NCBI GenBank assembly: GCA_018263655.1
Contig: JAANWY010000093.1
Span: 24 to 19,511, forward strand
Origin: Anaerolineales bacterium
GTDB lineage: Bacteria; Chloroflexota; Anaerolineae; Epilineales; JAANWY01
DNA length: 19,488 nt
Direction: 5' to 3'
Shown here: positions 1 through 7,200 of the stretch, piece by piece
Layout of the letters: each line of letters opens with the position of its first letter
Numbering within the stretch: position 1 is the first letter of the stretch
Position numbers and translations under genes: made by a program
Notes under the pieces: generated by a model
The model's database searches: none
The model's input: the letters and a program-made list of their open reading frames with translations, nothing else
What the model was told of the DNA's origin: nothing

Positions 1-23
1 GGGGTGGGGGCCGACTCGCGGCT

Positions 24-43
24 AATCTAACAATGTCAAGTTA
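24..43. repeat. End of a TTAACTTGACA-type terminal inverted repeat
   Basis: The 20 bases here match the right terminal repeat of the element at 7201-7355 at about 18 positions (TAACAATGTCAAGTTA against TAACATTGTCAAGTTA). It lies just downstream of the sigma-factor stop codon. The matching left end would lie outside the window, so this is read as one end of a related element or a solo remnant. Confidence 0.45.
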
Positions 44-44
44 T

Positions 45-374
45 TCAGGCGTGGAGCACACTGACGGGCTCGCCGACCACAAGGGGCTCTTGCCGGCGCA
101 GGTAGTCGCGCAGCAGGACGCGCCCGCGATGTATCCGCGACTTGACCGTCCCAAGCTCCGCACCCGTGATCTCGGCGATCTCTTTGTAGCGCAGCCCCTC
201 GATGTCTGACAGGACTACGGCCGTGCGTTGGTCATCAGGCAACGTCTCTAGCCCTTCTTGAACCGTGCGCCCGAGGTCCTTTCGCAGAGTGTACGATTCT
301 GGGTCCTCGGTGTGCTCCGTCAGGGCATCGGAGACGCCGTACCGCGGGCGTGACGGGCTTGGCGGATTTGTCAT
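45..374 (-). CDS. ECF-type sigma factor reduced to region 4 (109 aa)
   Basis: The protein carries the C-terminal half of an ECF sigma factor. It has the inter-domain linker (SDALTEHTEDPESYTLRKDL) and then region 4 with its helix-turn-helix: the LPDDQRTAVVLSDIEGLRYKEIAEI segment (residues ~44-68) followed by GTVKSRIHRGRVLLRDYL (residues ~75-92). Region 4 recognises the -35 element. Region 2, which binds core RNA polymerase and the -10 element and normally fills the first ~90 residues, is absent. An in-frame TGA directly precedes the ATG, so the reading frame cannot extend upstream. An AAGGAAG sequence 13 bases upstream may serve as ribosome site. It starts 29 bp after the lipoprotein gene at 404, so the two are probably co-transcribed. 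It may be a decayed fragment or a stand-alone region-4 regulator; the sequence alone cannot decide. Confidence 0.75.
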   Translation of the reverse strand: MTNPPSPSRPRYGVSDALTEHTEDPESYTLRKDLGRTVQEGLETLPDDQRTAVVLSDIEGLRYKEIAEITGAELGTVKSRIHRGRVLLRDYLRRQEPLVVGEPVSVLHA

Positions 375-403
375 TCATGATGTACTACTTCCTTTCATCA
401 CGA

Positions 404-919
404 CTAACGTTCTATTCTGACGGTGACTTTGCCTGAGGATATCTGGATCGGGCCAAGATCATCCAGCGTCTCGGCCATCTCACTCTCCGTTCGCGCGATG
501 TGGGAGATGCGGGGTGAAATGAAATCAATAGTGTACTCGCCGGCTTTCGAGAAGTCATAGGCTGTAGCCAGGTCCACCTCCGCGGAAACCGATTCACCAG
601 GAGATAGCAGAATGTAGTCATCGCGTGTAGGAGCCGCTCTGCTAGCGAGTATACCCTCGTAGGAAAGGGGCTGCCCATCGCGCTCTACGCGAAAGATTTC
701 GCCGGCGATCCCTTCCAGTGGTGTGTACCACTTAAGAACATACAGCTCGGTGTCCGTTCGGTTTGTCAAGCTGAATCGTAGATTTACCTCCTTGCCGATG
801 GGCAGAGTAGCTGGGACCTCAAGGACAGCTTCGAGTTCGCTCTCGGAGGAAATAGCCGGCGGCTCGGGCGCGGGCGGCCCGCTCACACCGACGCACGCCA
901 CCAGAGATAAAGCTAGCAA
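404..919 (-). CDS. Lipoprotein with M35-protease-like N-terminal beta-sandwich; signal peptide start lost
   Basis: The frame begins with LLTIALLALSLVAC, the hydrophobic part and lipobox (LVAC) of a lipoprotein signal peptide. There is no ATG and no basic n-region: an in-frame TGA lies at 944-946, and the TTG at 919 is only a default start. The mature part (~160 aa) has the pattern LTNRT...YVLKWYTPLEG...F.VERDG..LSY.G...DYILLSPGESVSAEVDLATAYDFSKAGEYTI. From memory of the family, this resembles the beta-sandwich that precedes the catalytic domain in bacterial M35 (deuterolysin-like) peptidases. The zinc-protease HExxH domain is absent. The gene lies between the truncated MalT-like gene, which it overlaps in another frame, and the sigma-factor fragment. 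The missing signal start coincides with the point where MalT homology stops, so a deletion or rearrangement probably removed the native start. Confidence 0.6.
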   Translation of the reverse strand: MLALSLVACVGVSGPPAPEPPAISSESELEAVLEVPATLPIGKEVNLRFSLTNRTDTELYVLKWYTPLEGIAGEIFRVERDGQPLSYEGILASRAAPTRDDYILLSPGESVSAEVDLATAYDFSKAGEYTIDFISPRISHIARTESEMAETLDDLGPIQISSGKVTVRIER

Positions 920-1862
920 GGCGATTGTCAGTAGCTGGTTCCCTCAGGTAATCCAGAATGAACCGGTGGCTGCCGCTGAAGGCCTCAATGAACTCAGATA
1001 CGTCTTCTTGCCCTGGCATCGAGAATCGCGCTTGCGACGAGCGCGCTTGTATGGCAAGTGACGCCATCTGCAAACCGACAACCCAGCCTTCGGTGCGAGT
1101 TTCGAGTGCGTCGACGTCCGCTGCCGACAGATTCAGCCCCATGGCCTCGTTCAAGAAGCTAGTTGCTTCTTGAACCGTGAAGCGTAGATCGTCGGCACGC
1201 AGTTCAGTCAATTGACCACGGCCGCGCAGCCGTGCGATGGGCAGGGGTGGATCGACGCGGGTGGCGATGATCAGGTGCAGTTGCGGCGGCATATGGTCGA
1301 GCAGAAACGTGAGCGCGTCATGGACGAGCTGGGCTTCGATGGTGTGGTAATCGTCGAAGACGAGCGTAAGGGGGGCTGAGACTGCGGCGATTTCGTTTAT
1401 CACGCCGGTTAGAAGCGTCTCGAGAGGGGGTGGCTGGGCGGATTGTAGCCCGGCCAAGGGTGTATCACCGATGTTGGCCTCAATCGTCTGCAAAGCAGTG
1501 ACAAAATAAGCCAGGAAGCGGACCGGATCGTTATCCCCTTCGTCCAGTGAGAGCCAGGCGAACTTTGGGGGCTTGTCTTGAGCGTAGCCGAAGGGCTGGT
1601 AATCAGAGATTGGAGATTGGTGAGTCTCAGAACTGCCCAATCTCCGATCTCCAATCTCTAATCTCCCCTTGATCCATTCGCTCAGCAGGGTGGTCTTGCC
1701 AAAGCCGGTCGGGGCGGAGATGAGCGTCAGCTTGCACGTCATCCCCGCGTTCAGCCGTTCGATCAGGCGCGGGCGGGAAACAAAATCAGGGCGAGTAGGC
1801 GGGATATAGAGTTTGGTCGTTAAGAGTGAAAGCCGCTGCGAGGTACTACTTGAGAGATCCAT
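819..1862 (-). pseudogene. MalT/LuxR-family STAND ATPase regulator, truncated after the NTPase region
   Basis: From ATG 1862 the protein reads MDLSSSTSQRLSLLTTKLYI and follows the MalT-type STAND pattern. It has Walker A APTGFGKTT at residues 50-58, the FAWLSLDEGDND sensor region at ~101-112, Walker B LTLVFDD at 165-171, and the RTEGWVVGLQMASLA and FSGSHRFILDYL segments ending at residue 306. Family members continue for ~550 more residues with TPR-like repeats and a C-terminal LuxR helix-turn-helix. Here homology stops near nt 945 and the remaining 41 residues are out-of-frame translation of the lipoprotein gene. Residues 66-99 are an in-frame simple-repeat insertion between KG and KFAWLSLD (see 1572-1668). 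The frame is open upstream to 1979, but the arginine-rich extension does not look like this family. With no DNA-binding domain it cannot act as a normal activator. Confidence 0.8.
1572..1668. repeat. In-frame hairpin of GGAGATTGGAGATT simple repeats inside the MalT-like gene
   Basis: AGAGATTGGAGAT (1605-1617) and its exact complement ATCTCCAATCTCT (1647-1659) form a 13-bp hairpin. Further AATCTCC copies extend to 1668, and a GCTTGTCTTGAGCGTAGCC-type segment lies at 1572-1590. It encodes about 33 residues (…IGDRRLGSSETHQSPISDY…) where relatives have a short linker, and it keeps the reading frame. Related runs occur at 10886-10910 and in the 11173-11212 segment. Confidence 0.7.
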
Positions 1863-1988
1863 TTGCTGACAAGTGAACTGGTGTCGATAACGGCGTGCAG
1901 CACGGCCTGCAGCACGTCGGTCAGACGCTGGCACAGATCCGTCGAGCCGAGGTTGCGTTCCAGCCAATCCCCTCCTCAATCAGTACAC

Positions 1989-2030
1989 AAGGTGTGCAAC
2001 GATTATAAACCTTGCACACTTTCCTGGCAA
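1989..2030 (-). promoter_or_regulatory. Minus-strand sigma-70-like promoter overlapped by a palindromic operator candidate
   Basis: On the minus strand TTGCCA (2025-2030) and TATAAT (2002-2007) are separated by exactly 17 bp. The palindrome AAGGTGTGCAA (1989-1999) / TTGCACACTTT (2012-2022) brackets the -10 box, with 10 of 11 positions paired. That arrangement is typical of a repressor site. It would drive the MalT-like gene, lipoprotein and sigma fragment with a leader of roughly 130 nt. The divergent small gene at 2064 could share the operator. Confidence 0.55.
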
Positions 2031-2063
2031 ATCGGGAGGCAGTAAGGGGCGCACTAACGACTT

Positions 2064-2354
2064 ATGTGGCACAAGCTCATGTACCGACGCTTGGTAGAAA
2101 CTAATGACCTACAGACCCGCATCCTGGAGCTGGCCCGTGCCGCCAGAGCCGACGCCCCCACATCCATTGAAGACGCGTCACGTGCCATCGGCCAACTCTT
2201 CGACCAGGGCGAAATCCCAGCGTCTTTCGCCGACGCCATCCGCGACGCATACATCAAACTAGGACGACAGAGAACCATTTCGCAATTGTCAATTGACGAT
2301 TCACAATTAGCGTCGCCGCCCGCGCTCAGACATCCAACAACTTTCGCCCGCTAA
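2064..2354 (+). CDS. Small hypothetical protein (96 aa)
   Basis: I do not recognise this protein. It reads as a soluble, mostly helical, charged polypeptide; residues ~16-68 (LQTRILELARAARADAP…EDASRAIGQLFDQGEIPASFADAIRDAYIKL) look like real coding sequence. There is no signal peptide or membrane segment. The last ~25 residues (RTISQLSIDDSQLASPP…) come from a CAATTGTCAATTGACGATTC-type simple repeat, so the original C-terminus may have been near residue 70. No strong ribosome site precedes the ATG; a GGGG lies about 16 bases upstream. It is divergent from the MalT-like gene. Confidence 0.45.
   Translation: MWHKLMYRRLVETNDLQTRILELARAARADAPTSIEDASRAIGQLFDQGEIPASFADAIRDAYIKLGRQRTISQLSIDDSQLASPPALRHPTTFAR
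2280..2311. repeat. CAATTGTCAATTGACGATTCACAATT-type simple repeat
   Basis: Alternating CAATTG and CACAATT words form a short self-complementary run. It supplies the C-terminal codons of the small hypothetical gene. It belongs to the same general class as the other simple-sequence insertions in the window. Confidence 0.5.
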
Positions 2355-2476
2355 CCGCTGCTATGAAACAGCCAACACACGATCACCGCACTGAACAAGT
2401 ACCTGTTCCAACGTTGACGATCAGAATTCTGACTCATGTCTCCCTCGCACTAACCAACCTTCAAGTCTTCCAACCG

Positions 2477-3712
2477 TCACCCCCTCAACGTCGCCCACAC
2501 TCGCCGCACCGCCAGCGACTCGCCGCTGAGCAGCGTCTGCACGCGGAACAAGCGCGCCATCAGCCAGATCATACCGACGGCCGTGACCGCCAGCAACACC
2601 ATGCTGACCGCGATCTGCCACGCCGGCACCACCGTGCTCGTCAGCCGCATCAGCATCGCAATGGGCGCCGAGAACGGGATCAAGCTCAGCGCAACCGCCA
2701 GCGCGCCGTTGGGCGAACCCACGATGGACGGCCACAGATAAACCGGGATCAACATCGGCACGCTGATGATGAAGACCCAAGAGCGCGAACTCTCCATGTC
2801 GGGCGCCATCGCGCCGACACCGGCCATCAGCGCCGCGTACAGTGTGAACGCCCCCAACGCATACGGGACCACCAAAACCAGCTCACCGAGCGACAGATGG
2901 ATGCCGGCGAGCGGTTGTGCGGCATCACGCCCCGTCATGACGAAGGCCAGCCCGCCGATGGCCACCCAACCGACGTATTGCACCAACGTCAACGCACCAA
3001 GTCCCAGCAGCTTGCCCGTCAGCAGTTGGCGCGGCTGCAACGAGACCAACAGAATCTCCATGATGCGGCTGCTCTTCTCCTGCGTCAGGCTCTGCAGGAG
3101 ATAGCCGCCGCTGGTGAAGAGTGGAATCATCACGGCCATGGCGACGACGAAGGGCAGCATCGAATTGCCATCACCGCCGCCCGCCTCGCCTTCCGGGCTT
3201 AGGTTGACGAAGGTCGGCCCCGTCCGATTGAAGGGCCAGCGCAACCGCGCCACTTGCTCGGGCGCCTCGCGCGGAAACAGATTGCTGGTGAGAATCCAGT
3301 CGAACAACTGTGTGTCCGGCGTCGCCATCGGCAAACGCGGGCTGACGCGCCGCAGCTTGCCCGTCTCGCGGTAGTTCGGCGGGACGATGTAGTAGGCGCT
3401 GATGTCGCCGTTTTCCAGTGTCCCGTCAGCCGACTGGATGTCGGGATATTCCTGGAACATGCCAGCCGGCACCTGCGCCGGCATCGACGCAATCAGATTT
3501 GCCTGATCGACGTAGCCGATGGTCGTCGCGGCCGGCTCGGTCTGAGCGAGATCTTGCAACGGTGGCTCCGCCGAACCCCCGTTGCCGGCAAAACCGGTCA
3601 CCGCCCAGATCACGCTAAACATCAGCGGCATGCCCAACGTGGTCAGGATGAAGCCGCGCGTGCGAACGCGTTGTCGGAACTCTCGCAATCCAACGAGTAG
3701 AGTATTGTTCAT
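2477..3712 (-). CDS. ABC-2 type transporter permease (NatB-like), 411 aa
   Basis: This is an integral membrane permease of the NatB/YhaP type. It has an N-terminal cytoplasmic segment and first transmembrane helix (FILTTLGMPLMFSVIWAV, ~residues 21-38). A large extracytoplasmic domain (~40-200) starts with the IGYVDQANL motif shared with its sister permease. A C-terminal block of about five helices carries the coupling motif TQEKSSRIMEILLVSLQPRQLLTGKLLG. The start ATG at 3712 has AGGT about nine bases upstream. It lies in the same direction as the ATPase and first permease, but 410 bp of repetitive DNA separates it from them. The two permeases probably form a heterodimer with the ATPase (inference). 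NatAB exports sodium in Bacillus, but substrate cannot be read from sequence. Confidence 0.85.
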   Translation of the reverse strand: MNNTLLVGLREFRQRVRTRGFILTTLGMPLMFSVIWAVTGFAGNGGSAEPPLQDLAQTEPAATTIGYVDQANLIASMPAQVPAGMFQEYPDIQSADGTLENGDISAYYIVPPNYRETGKLRRVSPRLPMATPDTQLFDWILTSNLFPREAPEQVARLRWPFNRTGPTFVNLSPEGEAGGGDGNSMLPFVVAMAVMIPLFTSGGYLLQSLTQEKSSRIMEILLVSLQPRQLLTGKLLGLGALTLVQYVGWVAIGGLAFVMTGRDAAQPLAGIHLSLGELVLVVPYALGAFTLYAALMAGVGAMAPDMESSRSWVFIISVPMLIPVYLWPSIVGSPNGALAVALSLIPFSAPIAMLMRLTSTVVPAWQIAVSMVLLAVTAVGMIWLMARLFRVQTLLSGESLAVRRVWATLRG

Positions 3713-3746
3713 GAGTATCTTACCTCAGCAGCAAGTAGACAGTTCA

Positions 3747-4056
3747 CTTATAGGGACTTCCAGGGAAATAAACCTCCCAAAAATGGCCCATTTCCCTCAT
3801 AAATCTTTGGGTCTTTGGGAGGTTTTAAATTCTGGAATCCCCATATACGTAATACACCCCAGGCTGAGGGGCGATCACCATGAGGGGCGATCACCAGTTC
3901 CCCACGGACGGAAAGAAACACGGACAAAAACAAAAAAGTTGAACATCCGTTACTTCGGCTATACTCAGCACAGGGTTTCCTTCTGTCCGTGGGGACGTTT
4001 CTGGCCGTCTGCTCGCCATCCACGCATGAATCTTGCGATGACCTGTTACGTATAAG
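3747..4056. mobile_element. CTTATACGTAA-ended MITE-like element, copy 1 (interrupted by another MITE)
   Basis: After removing the insertion at 3753-3847 the left end reads CTTATACGTAATACA and the right end CTGTTACGTATAAG (4043-4056), forming imperfect terminal inverted repeats. Inside lies a 95-bp core (3900-3994) with its own 20-bp inverted ends, CCCCACGGACGGAAAGAAAC and GTTTCCTTCTGTCCGTGGGG. A 15-bp tandem duplication (GAGGGGCGATCACCA) lies at ~3868-3898. Over 3900-4056 only five differences by eye separate it from copy 2 at 17259-17457, which is in opposite orientation. TTCA borders both ends and may be a target duplication. No protein is encoded. Confidence 0.75.
3753..3843. mobile_element. 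TA-flanked MITE nested inside the CTTATACG element
   Basis: The terminal inverted repeats are about 29 bp and imperfect: GGGACTTCCAGGGAAATAAA at the left, CCTCCCAAA/TTTGGGAGG at the inner ends (3773-3781 and 3814-3822), and TCTGGAATCCCC at the right. TATA occurs on each side (3749-3752 and 3844-3847). Deleting the element plus one TATA restores CTTATACGTAATACA, the exact end found in copy 2. A TA-type target duplication suggests mobilisation by an IS630/Tc1-mariner-type transposase (inference). Confidence 0.75.
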
Positions 4057-4091
4057 TTCACTGTTCACTGTTCACTGTTCACCGTTCACTG
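4057..4091. repeat. GTTCACT simple tandem repeat
   Basis: TTCACTG is repeated four to five times with one variant (GTTCACC). The same unit in reverse complement (GTGAACAGT) occurs at 17078-17258, again directly beside a copy of the CTTATACG element. It lies downstream of the first permease gene. Confidence 0.7.
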
Positions 4092-4122
4092 GCAATTGGT
4101 CACTCCGATCACCTGTGACAAA

Positions 4123-5328
4123 TCAAGCTTCTCTCAACGCCCGGATAAGCTGCCGTGGCCGCAGCGCCTGCCCGTACATCAGCATGGCGGCACGGAAGAT
4201 GCGAGCGACGAGCCAGATGCTGCCGGCCAGCGTGGCAACGATCAGCACAAAGCTGGCCGCCAACTGCCACACAGGCACCTCAGTGATAGCCATGCGGATC
4301 AGGCCAAGCATCGGAGCAGTGAATGGGAAGAGTGTGAGCGCCACCGCAGCGGCGCCATTGGGCGTATCCACGACAACACCCAGGAACCGCTGCGGCATCA
4401 GACCGACAATGCCCAGGACGCCGGCCAACTGCTGCGCTTGCTGTTGACTGCCGGCGATGATGCCCAATCCCGAGGCCGTCACCGCGTACAGGAAGTAACC
4501 AGGCAGGCCCAGGAGCACCGCCCAGAGCACGGCACCCCACGGGATGCTCAGCGCACCGAAGTCCAGACTGCTCGAAAACGCTAGCACGATGGCTACGGCG
4601 CCGCCAATGGCCCAGACACCGAGTTGGGTCATACTCAGCATCGTCATGCCCAAAACTTTGCCGGCCACCAATTCACGGGGCGCCAGTGACGTGATGATCA
4701 TCTCCATCGACCGCTGCTCTTTTTCGCGCACGATGACGGACCCCATCTGGCTGGCGCCGGTGAACACGGCCAGGGCGAACAACAGGCCCAGGACCGCCGG
4801 CGTCGCGATGCGCACGATGACGGCCGGCCCCTGCTCAATCGCCACACCGCTCTCTCGCGCGACGTACGTCATCTCGGAAGGATCGGATAGCCGGTCGATG
4901 ACCCAAGCCGGCTGATCGGGCAGCATGGCCTGTTGCATGAAGCGCTCCAGGCCGGCTTCTGTACGGGCGTTCGGTTCCTCCTCCGCGTAGAAAGTAGCGG
5001 GCCCACCCTGGAAGTAGTTTTCGGGCACTACAAGATAGCGGGAGATTTCGCCCTGCTGGAAAGCAGCTCGCGCAGCATCGGTGTTGGCATACGAGAGTAG
5101 TGACAAGATCATATCTTGGGCCGAGACTTGCGATACGTTCGCCAGCCGGCCTGTCTGATCCACATAGCCGACGTTGGCGACTTCACCCGCGCCCCGTTCC
5201 TCACGGATGATGGGGATAGCGCCGGCGATGACCATCAAAATGGGCAAACCGAAAGTCAGGATCAGGAACATGCCCGAGCGGACACGCCGGCGGTACGTCG
5301 TCTTCGCAATGAGCCAAATCTTCCTCAT
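4123..5328 (-). CDS. ABC-2 type transporter permease (NatB-like), 401 aa
   Basis: This paralogue of the 2477-3712 permease has the same plan. The N-terminal helix FLILTFGLPILMVIAGAIPI lies at ~21-40 and is followed by a large extracytoplasmic domain beginning NVGYVDQTGRL. A C-terminal cluster of helices carries the motif VREKEQRSMEMIITSLAPRE (~214-233). Its ATG overlaps the ATPase stop codon by 4 bp (ATGA), so translation is coupled and the proteins surely belong to one complex. It ends 410 bp before the second permease, a gap filled by repeats. Substrate is unknown; NatAB-type sodium or drug export is the family precedent. Confidence 0.88.
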   Translation of the reverse strand: MRKIWLIAKTTYRRRVRSGMFLILTFGLPILMVIAGAIPIIREERGAGEVANVGYVDQTGRLANVSQVSAQDMILSLLSYANTDAARAAFQQGEISRYLVVPENYFQGGPATFYAEEEPNARTEAGLERFMQQAMLPDQPAWVIDRLSDPSEMTYVARESGVAIEQGPAVIVRIATPAVLGLLFALAVFTGASQMGSVIVREKEQRSMEMIITSLAPRELVAGKVLGMTMLSMTQLGVWAIGGAVAIVLAFSSSLDFGALSIPWGAVLWAVLLGLPGYFLYAVTASGLGIIAGSQQQAQQLAGVLGIVGLMPQRFLGVVVDTPNGAAAVALTLFPFTAPMLGLIRMAITEVPVWQLAASFVLIVATLAGSIWLVARIFRAAMLMYGQALRPRQLIRALREA

Positions 5329-6263
5329 GCCGCCAACTCTTCCACGCTAACCTCGCGCCCAACGACCTGCACGAAGATTTCATCCAGCGAGGTCTGCACT
5401 CGCTCGAAGCGTTCCACTGTAATCTCGGGCATCTCAACCAGAGTTTTCAGAACCTCTTCCGGCTGGACGCCATCCTCCAGCAGCAAGCGGTAGCTGCCAT
5501 CGCGCATGGTGATCCGCTCGACGCCAGGCGCGTGGTGGATCTCGCCCCGCATGCTGACTTCCACGGCGTTGCCGGCAAACTCGCGCCGAATCTCATGGAC
5601 CGGCCCGTAGAGTACGCGCTTGCCACGGTCGATGAGCAGGATGCGCTCGCACATCTCCTCGACCTGATGCATCTGATGCGTGCTCATGATGATGGCCGCA
5701 CCGCGCTCCCTCATCTCGTAGAGTAGATTCTTGATGATGCGTGTGTTCACCGGATCCAGCCCACTGAACGGCTCGTCGATGATGATCAGCTCCGGTTCGT
5801 GCATGGTGGCAGCCACAAACTGTGCCTTCTGGTTCATGCCCCGGCTCAGCGCCTCGATCTTGCGGTCCCGTGGCTCCCACAGCTCGACCTCGCGCAGGTA
5901 TGCTTCGGCGCGGGTCTCGGCCGTCTGGCGCGCGAGCCCCTTGAGCTGACCGAGAAAGAGCAACGTCTCCCAGAGCGTCATGTCCTCGTAGAGGCCACGT
6001 TCTTCCGGCAGATAGCCGATGCGCGTCTTCTTCTCCTCGCTCATCGGACCGCCCAGGATGCTGATCTGGCCAGCATCCTGCTTGATTATGTCAAGCAACA
6101 TGCGAAGAATGGTGGTCTTGCCGGCGCCGTTCGGCCCCAACAGCCCAAAAATCTCACCGTGCTGCACTTCGAACGAGATATCATCCACGGCACGCACGGT
6201 GGCATAGGTTTTGGAAAGATGGTGGACTTCGAGAGCGCAATTAGAATTATTCATTTCTTCCAT
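5325..6263 (-). CDS. ABC transporter ATP-binding protein (NatA-like)
   Basis: This is the cytoplasmic ATPase that powers the two ABC-2 permeases. From ATG 6263 (312 aa) it has Walker A GPNGAGKTT (43-51) and the GYLPEERGLYEDM segment characteristic of NatA-like ATPases in place of a canonical glutamine Q-loop. The signature is LSRGMNQK (139-146), a variant of LSGGMxQR. Walker B is LIIIDEP (159-165) with the D-loop GLDP, and the H-loop histidine is in STHQMHQ (~196). A C-terminal ~90-residue accessory domain (DUF4162-like) ends VSVEELAA. The frame is open to 6311, but MEEMNNSNCALEVHHLSKTY is the natural N-terminus; ATG 6254 is the alternative. No strong ribosome site was found. It is the first gene of the operon. 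Confidence 0.9.
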   Translation of the reverse strand: MEEMNNSNCALEVHHLSKTYATVRAVDDISFEVQHGEIFGLLGPNGAGKTTILRMLLDIIKQDAGQISILGGPMSEEKKTRIGYLPEERGLYEDMTLWETLLFLGQLKGLARQTAETRAEAYLREVELWEPRDRKIEALSRGMNQKAQFVAATMHEPELIIIDEPFSGLDPVNTRIIKNLLYEMRERGAAIIMSTHQMHQVEEMCERILLIDRGKRVLYGPVHEIRREFAGNAVEVSMRGEIHHAPGVERITMRDGSYRLLLEDGVQPEEVLKTLVEMPEITVERFERVQTSLDEIFVQVVGREVSVEELAA

Positions 6264-6646
6264 AGCAGGTCTTCTGTCTCTTCGCGTCGTCACGTTGAGT
6301 ATAAAACACACCCCTTGGCCTGCATAGCGCCGGCGTTGCTGACGTAGCTGTCACGGACACGCACGTTTACGAACGGCGCCATACGGATATCTACACCTCA
6401 AGTAGCGGGGACCCTTGCGCAGGTTTGCCAATCGCATTCGGGTTGAGGTGCCCCTCGCCAGTCGAAAATCGGCCTCTTGCCAAGGTTCCTCCTAACCTTC
6501 GCAGATGCATTTCTATCACGACCTTACGGCATTGCCGTCACGAAGGGCTGGCCGGCGGCATGGCACATCATCTGGACCGCGTTGCGGCCCGACATGGCCA
6601 CGACCGGCACGCTGCCCCCCGGCTCCACCCACTGCCCACATCAGGG
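6264..6646. other. Intergenic stretch without a convincing gene
   Basis: This is the 5' region of the ABC operon and the 3' flank of the lipoprotein gene. A TATACT hexamer in GTTTTATACTCAA (minus strand, ~6297-6302) could be a -10 box, but no -35 fits. On the minus strand 6524-6640 carry a 38-codon stretch (…GSVPVVAMSGRNAVQMMCHA…) that ends in TAA. It is in the same frame as the lipoprotein but lies beyond two stop codons. It looks coding-like but is too short to assign. Plus-strand ORFs here are proline/arginine-rich shadows. Confidence 0.4.
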
Positions 6647-7153
6647 CTACTTCCACACCGAGCCGGCACCGCTGCGCAGCTTGCCATCCGTCCCCATCAT
6701 GTAGAGGTGTATCTGTTTGACCACGCCTTCGTAGTCTGGCATTGGCTGGATGGACAGCGCAACCTCCACCTCTTCGCCCACGGCGACATCGCTGATCTCA
6801 CCTACGAAGGACCGCAGGACTGTCTGACCAGGCTCGCAGACCACAGACTCCTGCTCACTCACACCCTCAATGGCGTTCGCGGCGACGTTGTCGTCAGCGA
6901 CCTGGGCTTCTATTGTGACGTTGCGATACGCGCCTTCGCTAACGCACACCGCTGAAAGGACGAGCGTCCCGTCTTCCTCATACACCACAAGCTCCAGAGC
7001 GCCGACAGTGGCCGCAGTATGCGGCATCTTGATGGCCGGCCCCTGTTTCCACGCCGGTTGAGCTGGGACGCATCCGATCAGGAAACAGACCGCACCCATC
7101 AGCGCCGCAAGTATCAAGAGCCGGCGTGCTGTCGCCCGCGTTGTAGATTTCAT
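6647..7153 (-). CDS. Small lipoprotein of unknown function (168 aa)
   Basis: ATG 7153 is preceded by AGGAGAC with a five-base gap, so this start is preferred over the in-frame ATG at 7177. The N-terminus MKSTTRATARRLLILAALMG is basic then hydrophobic and leads to the lipobox LIGC (~residues 25-28), indicating signal peptidase II processing and lipid anchoring. The mature domain looks all-beta: LELVVYEEDGTLVLSAVCVSE at ~54 onward, then NVTIEAQVADDNVAANAIEG and VAVGEEVEVALSIQP. It may be an Ig-like or secreted-binding fold, but I recognise no family. It stands alone between the ABC operon and an inverted-repeat element at 7201-7355. Confidence 0.75.
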   Translation of the reverse strand: MKSTTRATARRLLILAALMGAVCFLIGCVPAQPAWKQGPAIKMPHTAATVGALELVVYEEDGTLVLSAVCVSEGAYRNVTIEAQVADDNVAANAIEGVSEQESVVCEPGQTVLRSFVGEISDVAVGEEVEVALSIQPMPDYEGVVKQIHLYMMGTDGKLRSGAGSVWK

Positions 7154-7200
7154 GACGTCTCCTTTATCATCTGTCAACTAGTTCGATCGGCGAGCCTTTC

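Noticed and set aside
1863..1979. N-terminal extension of the MalT-like protein to 1979
   Set aside because: The arginine/alanine-rich residues do not fit the family; MDLSSSTSQRLSLLTTKLYI at 1862 is the natural start. Another frame there (LERNLGSTDLCQRLTDVLQA) is coding-like but too short to assign.
2363..3202. 279-aa plus-strand ORF
   Set aside because: Antisense to a clear ABC-2 permease; the R/H/Q-rich composition is typical of a mirror frame.
6425..6955. 176-aa plus-strand ORF
   Set aside because: It overlaps the lipoprotein antisense, with no ribosome site or recognisable domain.
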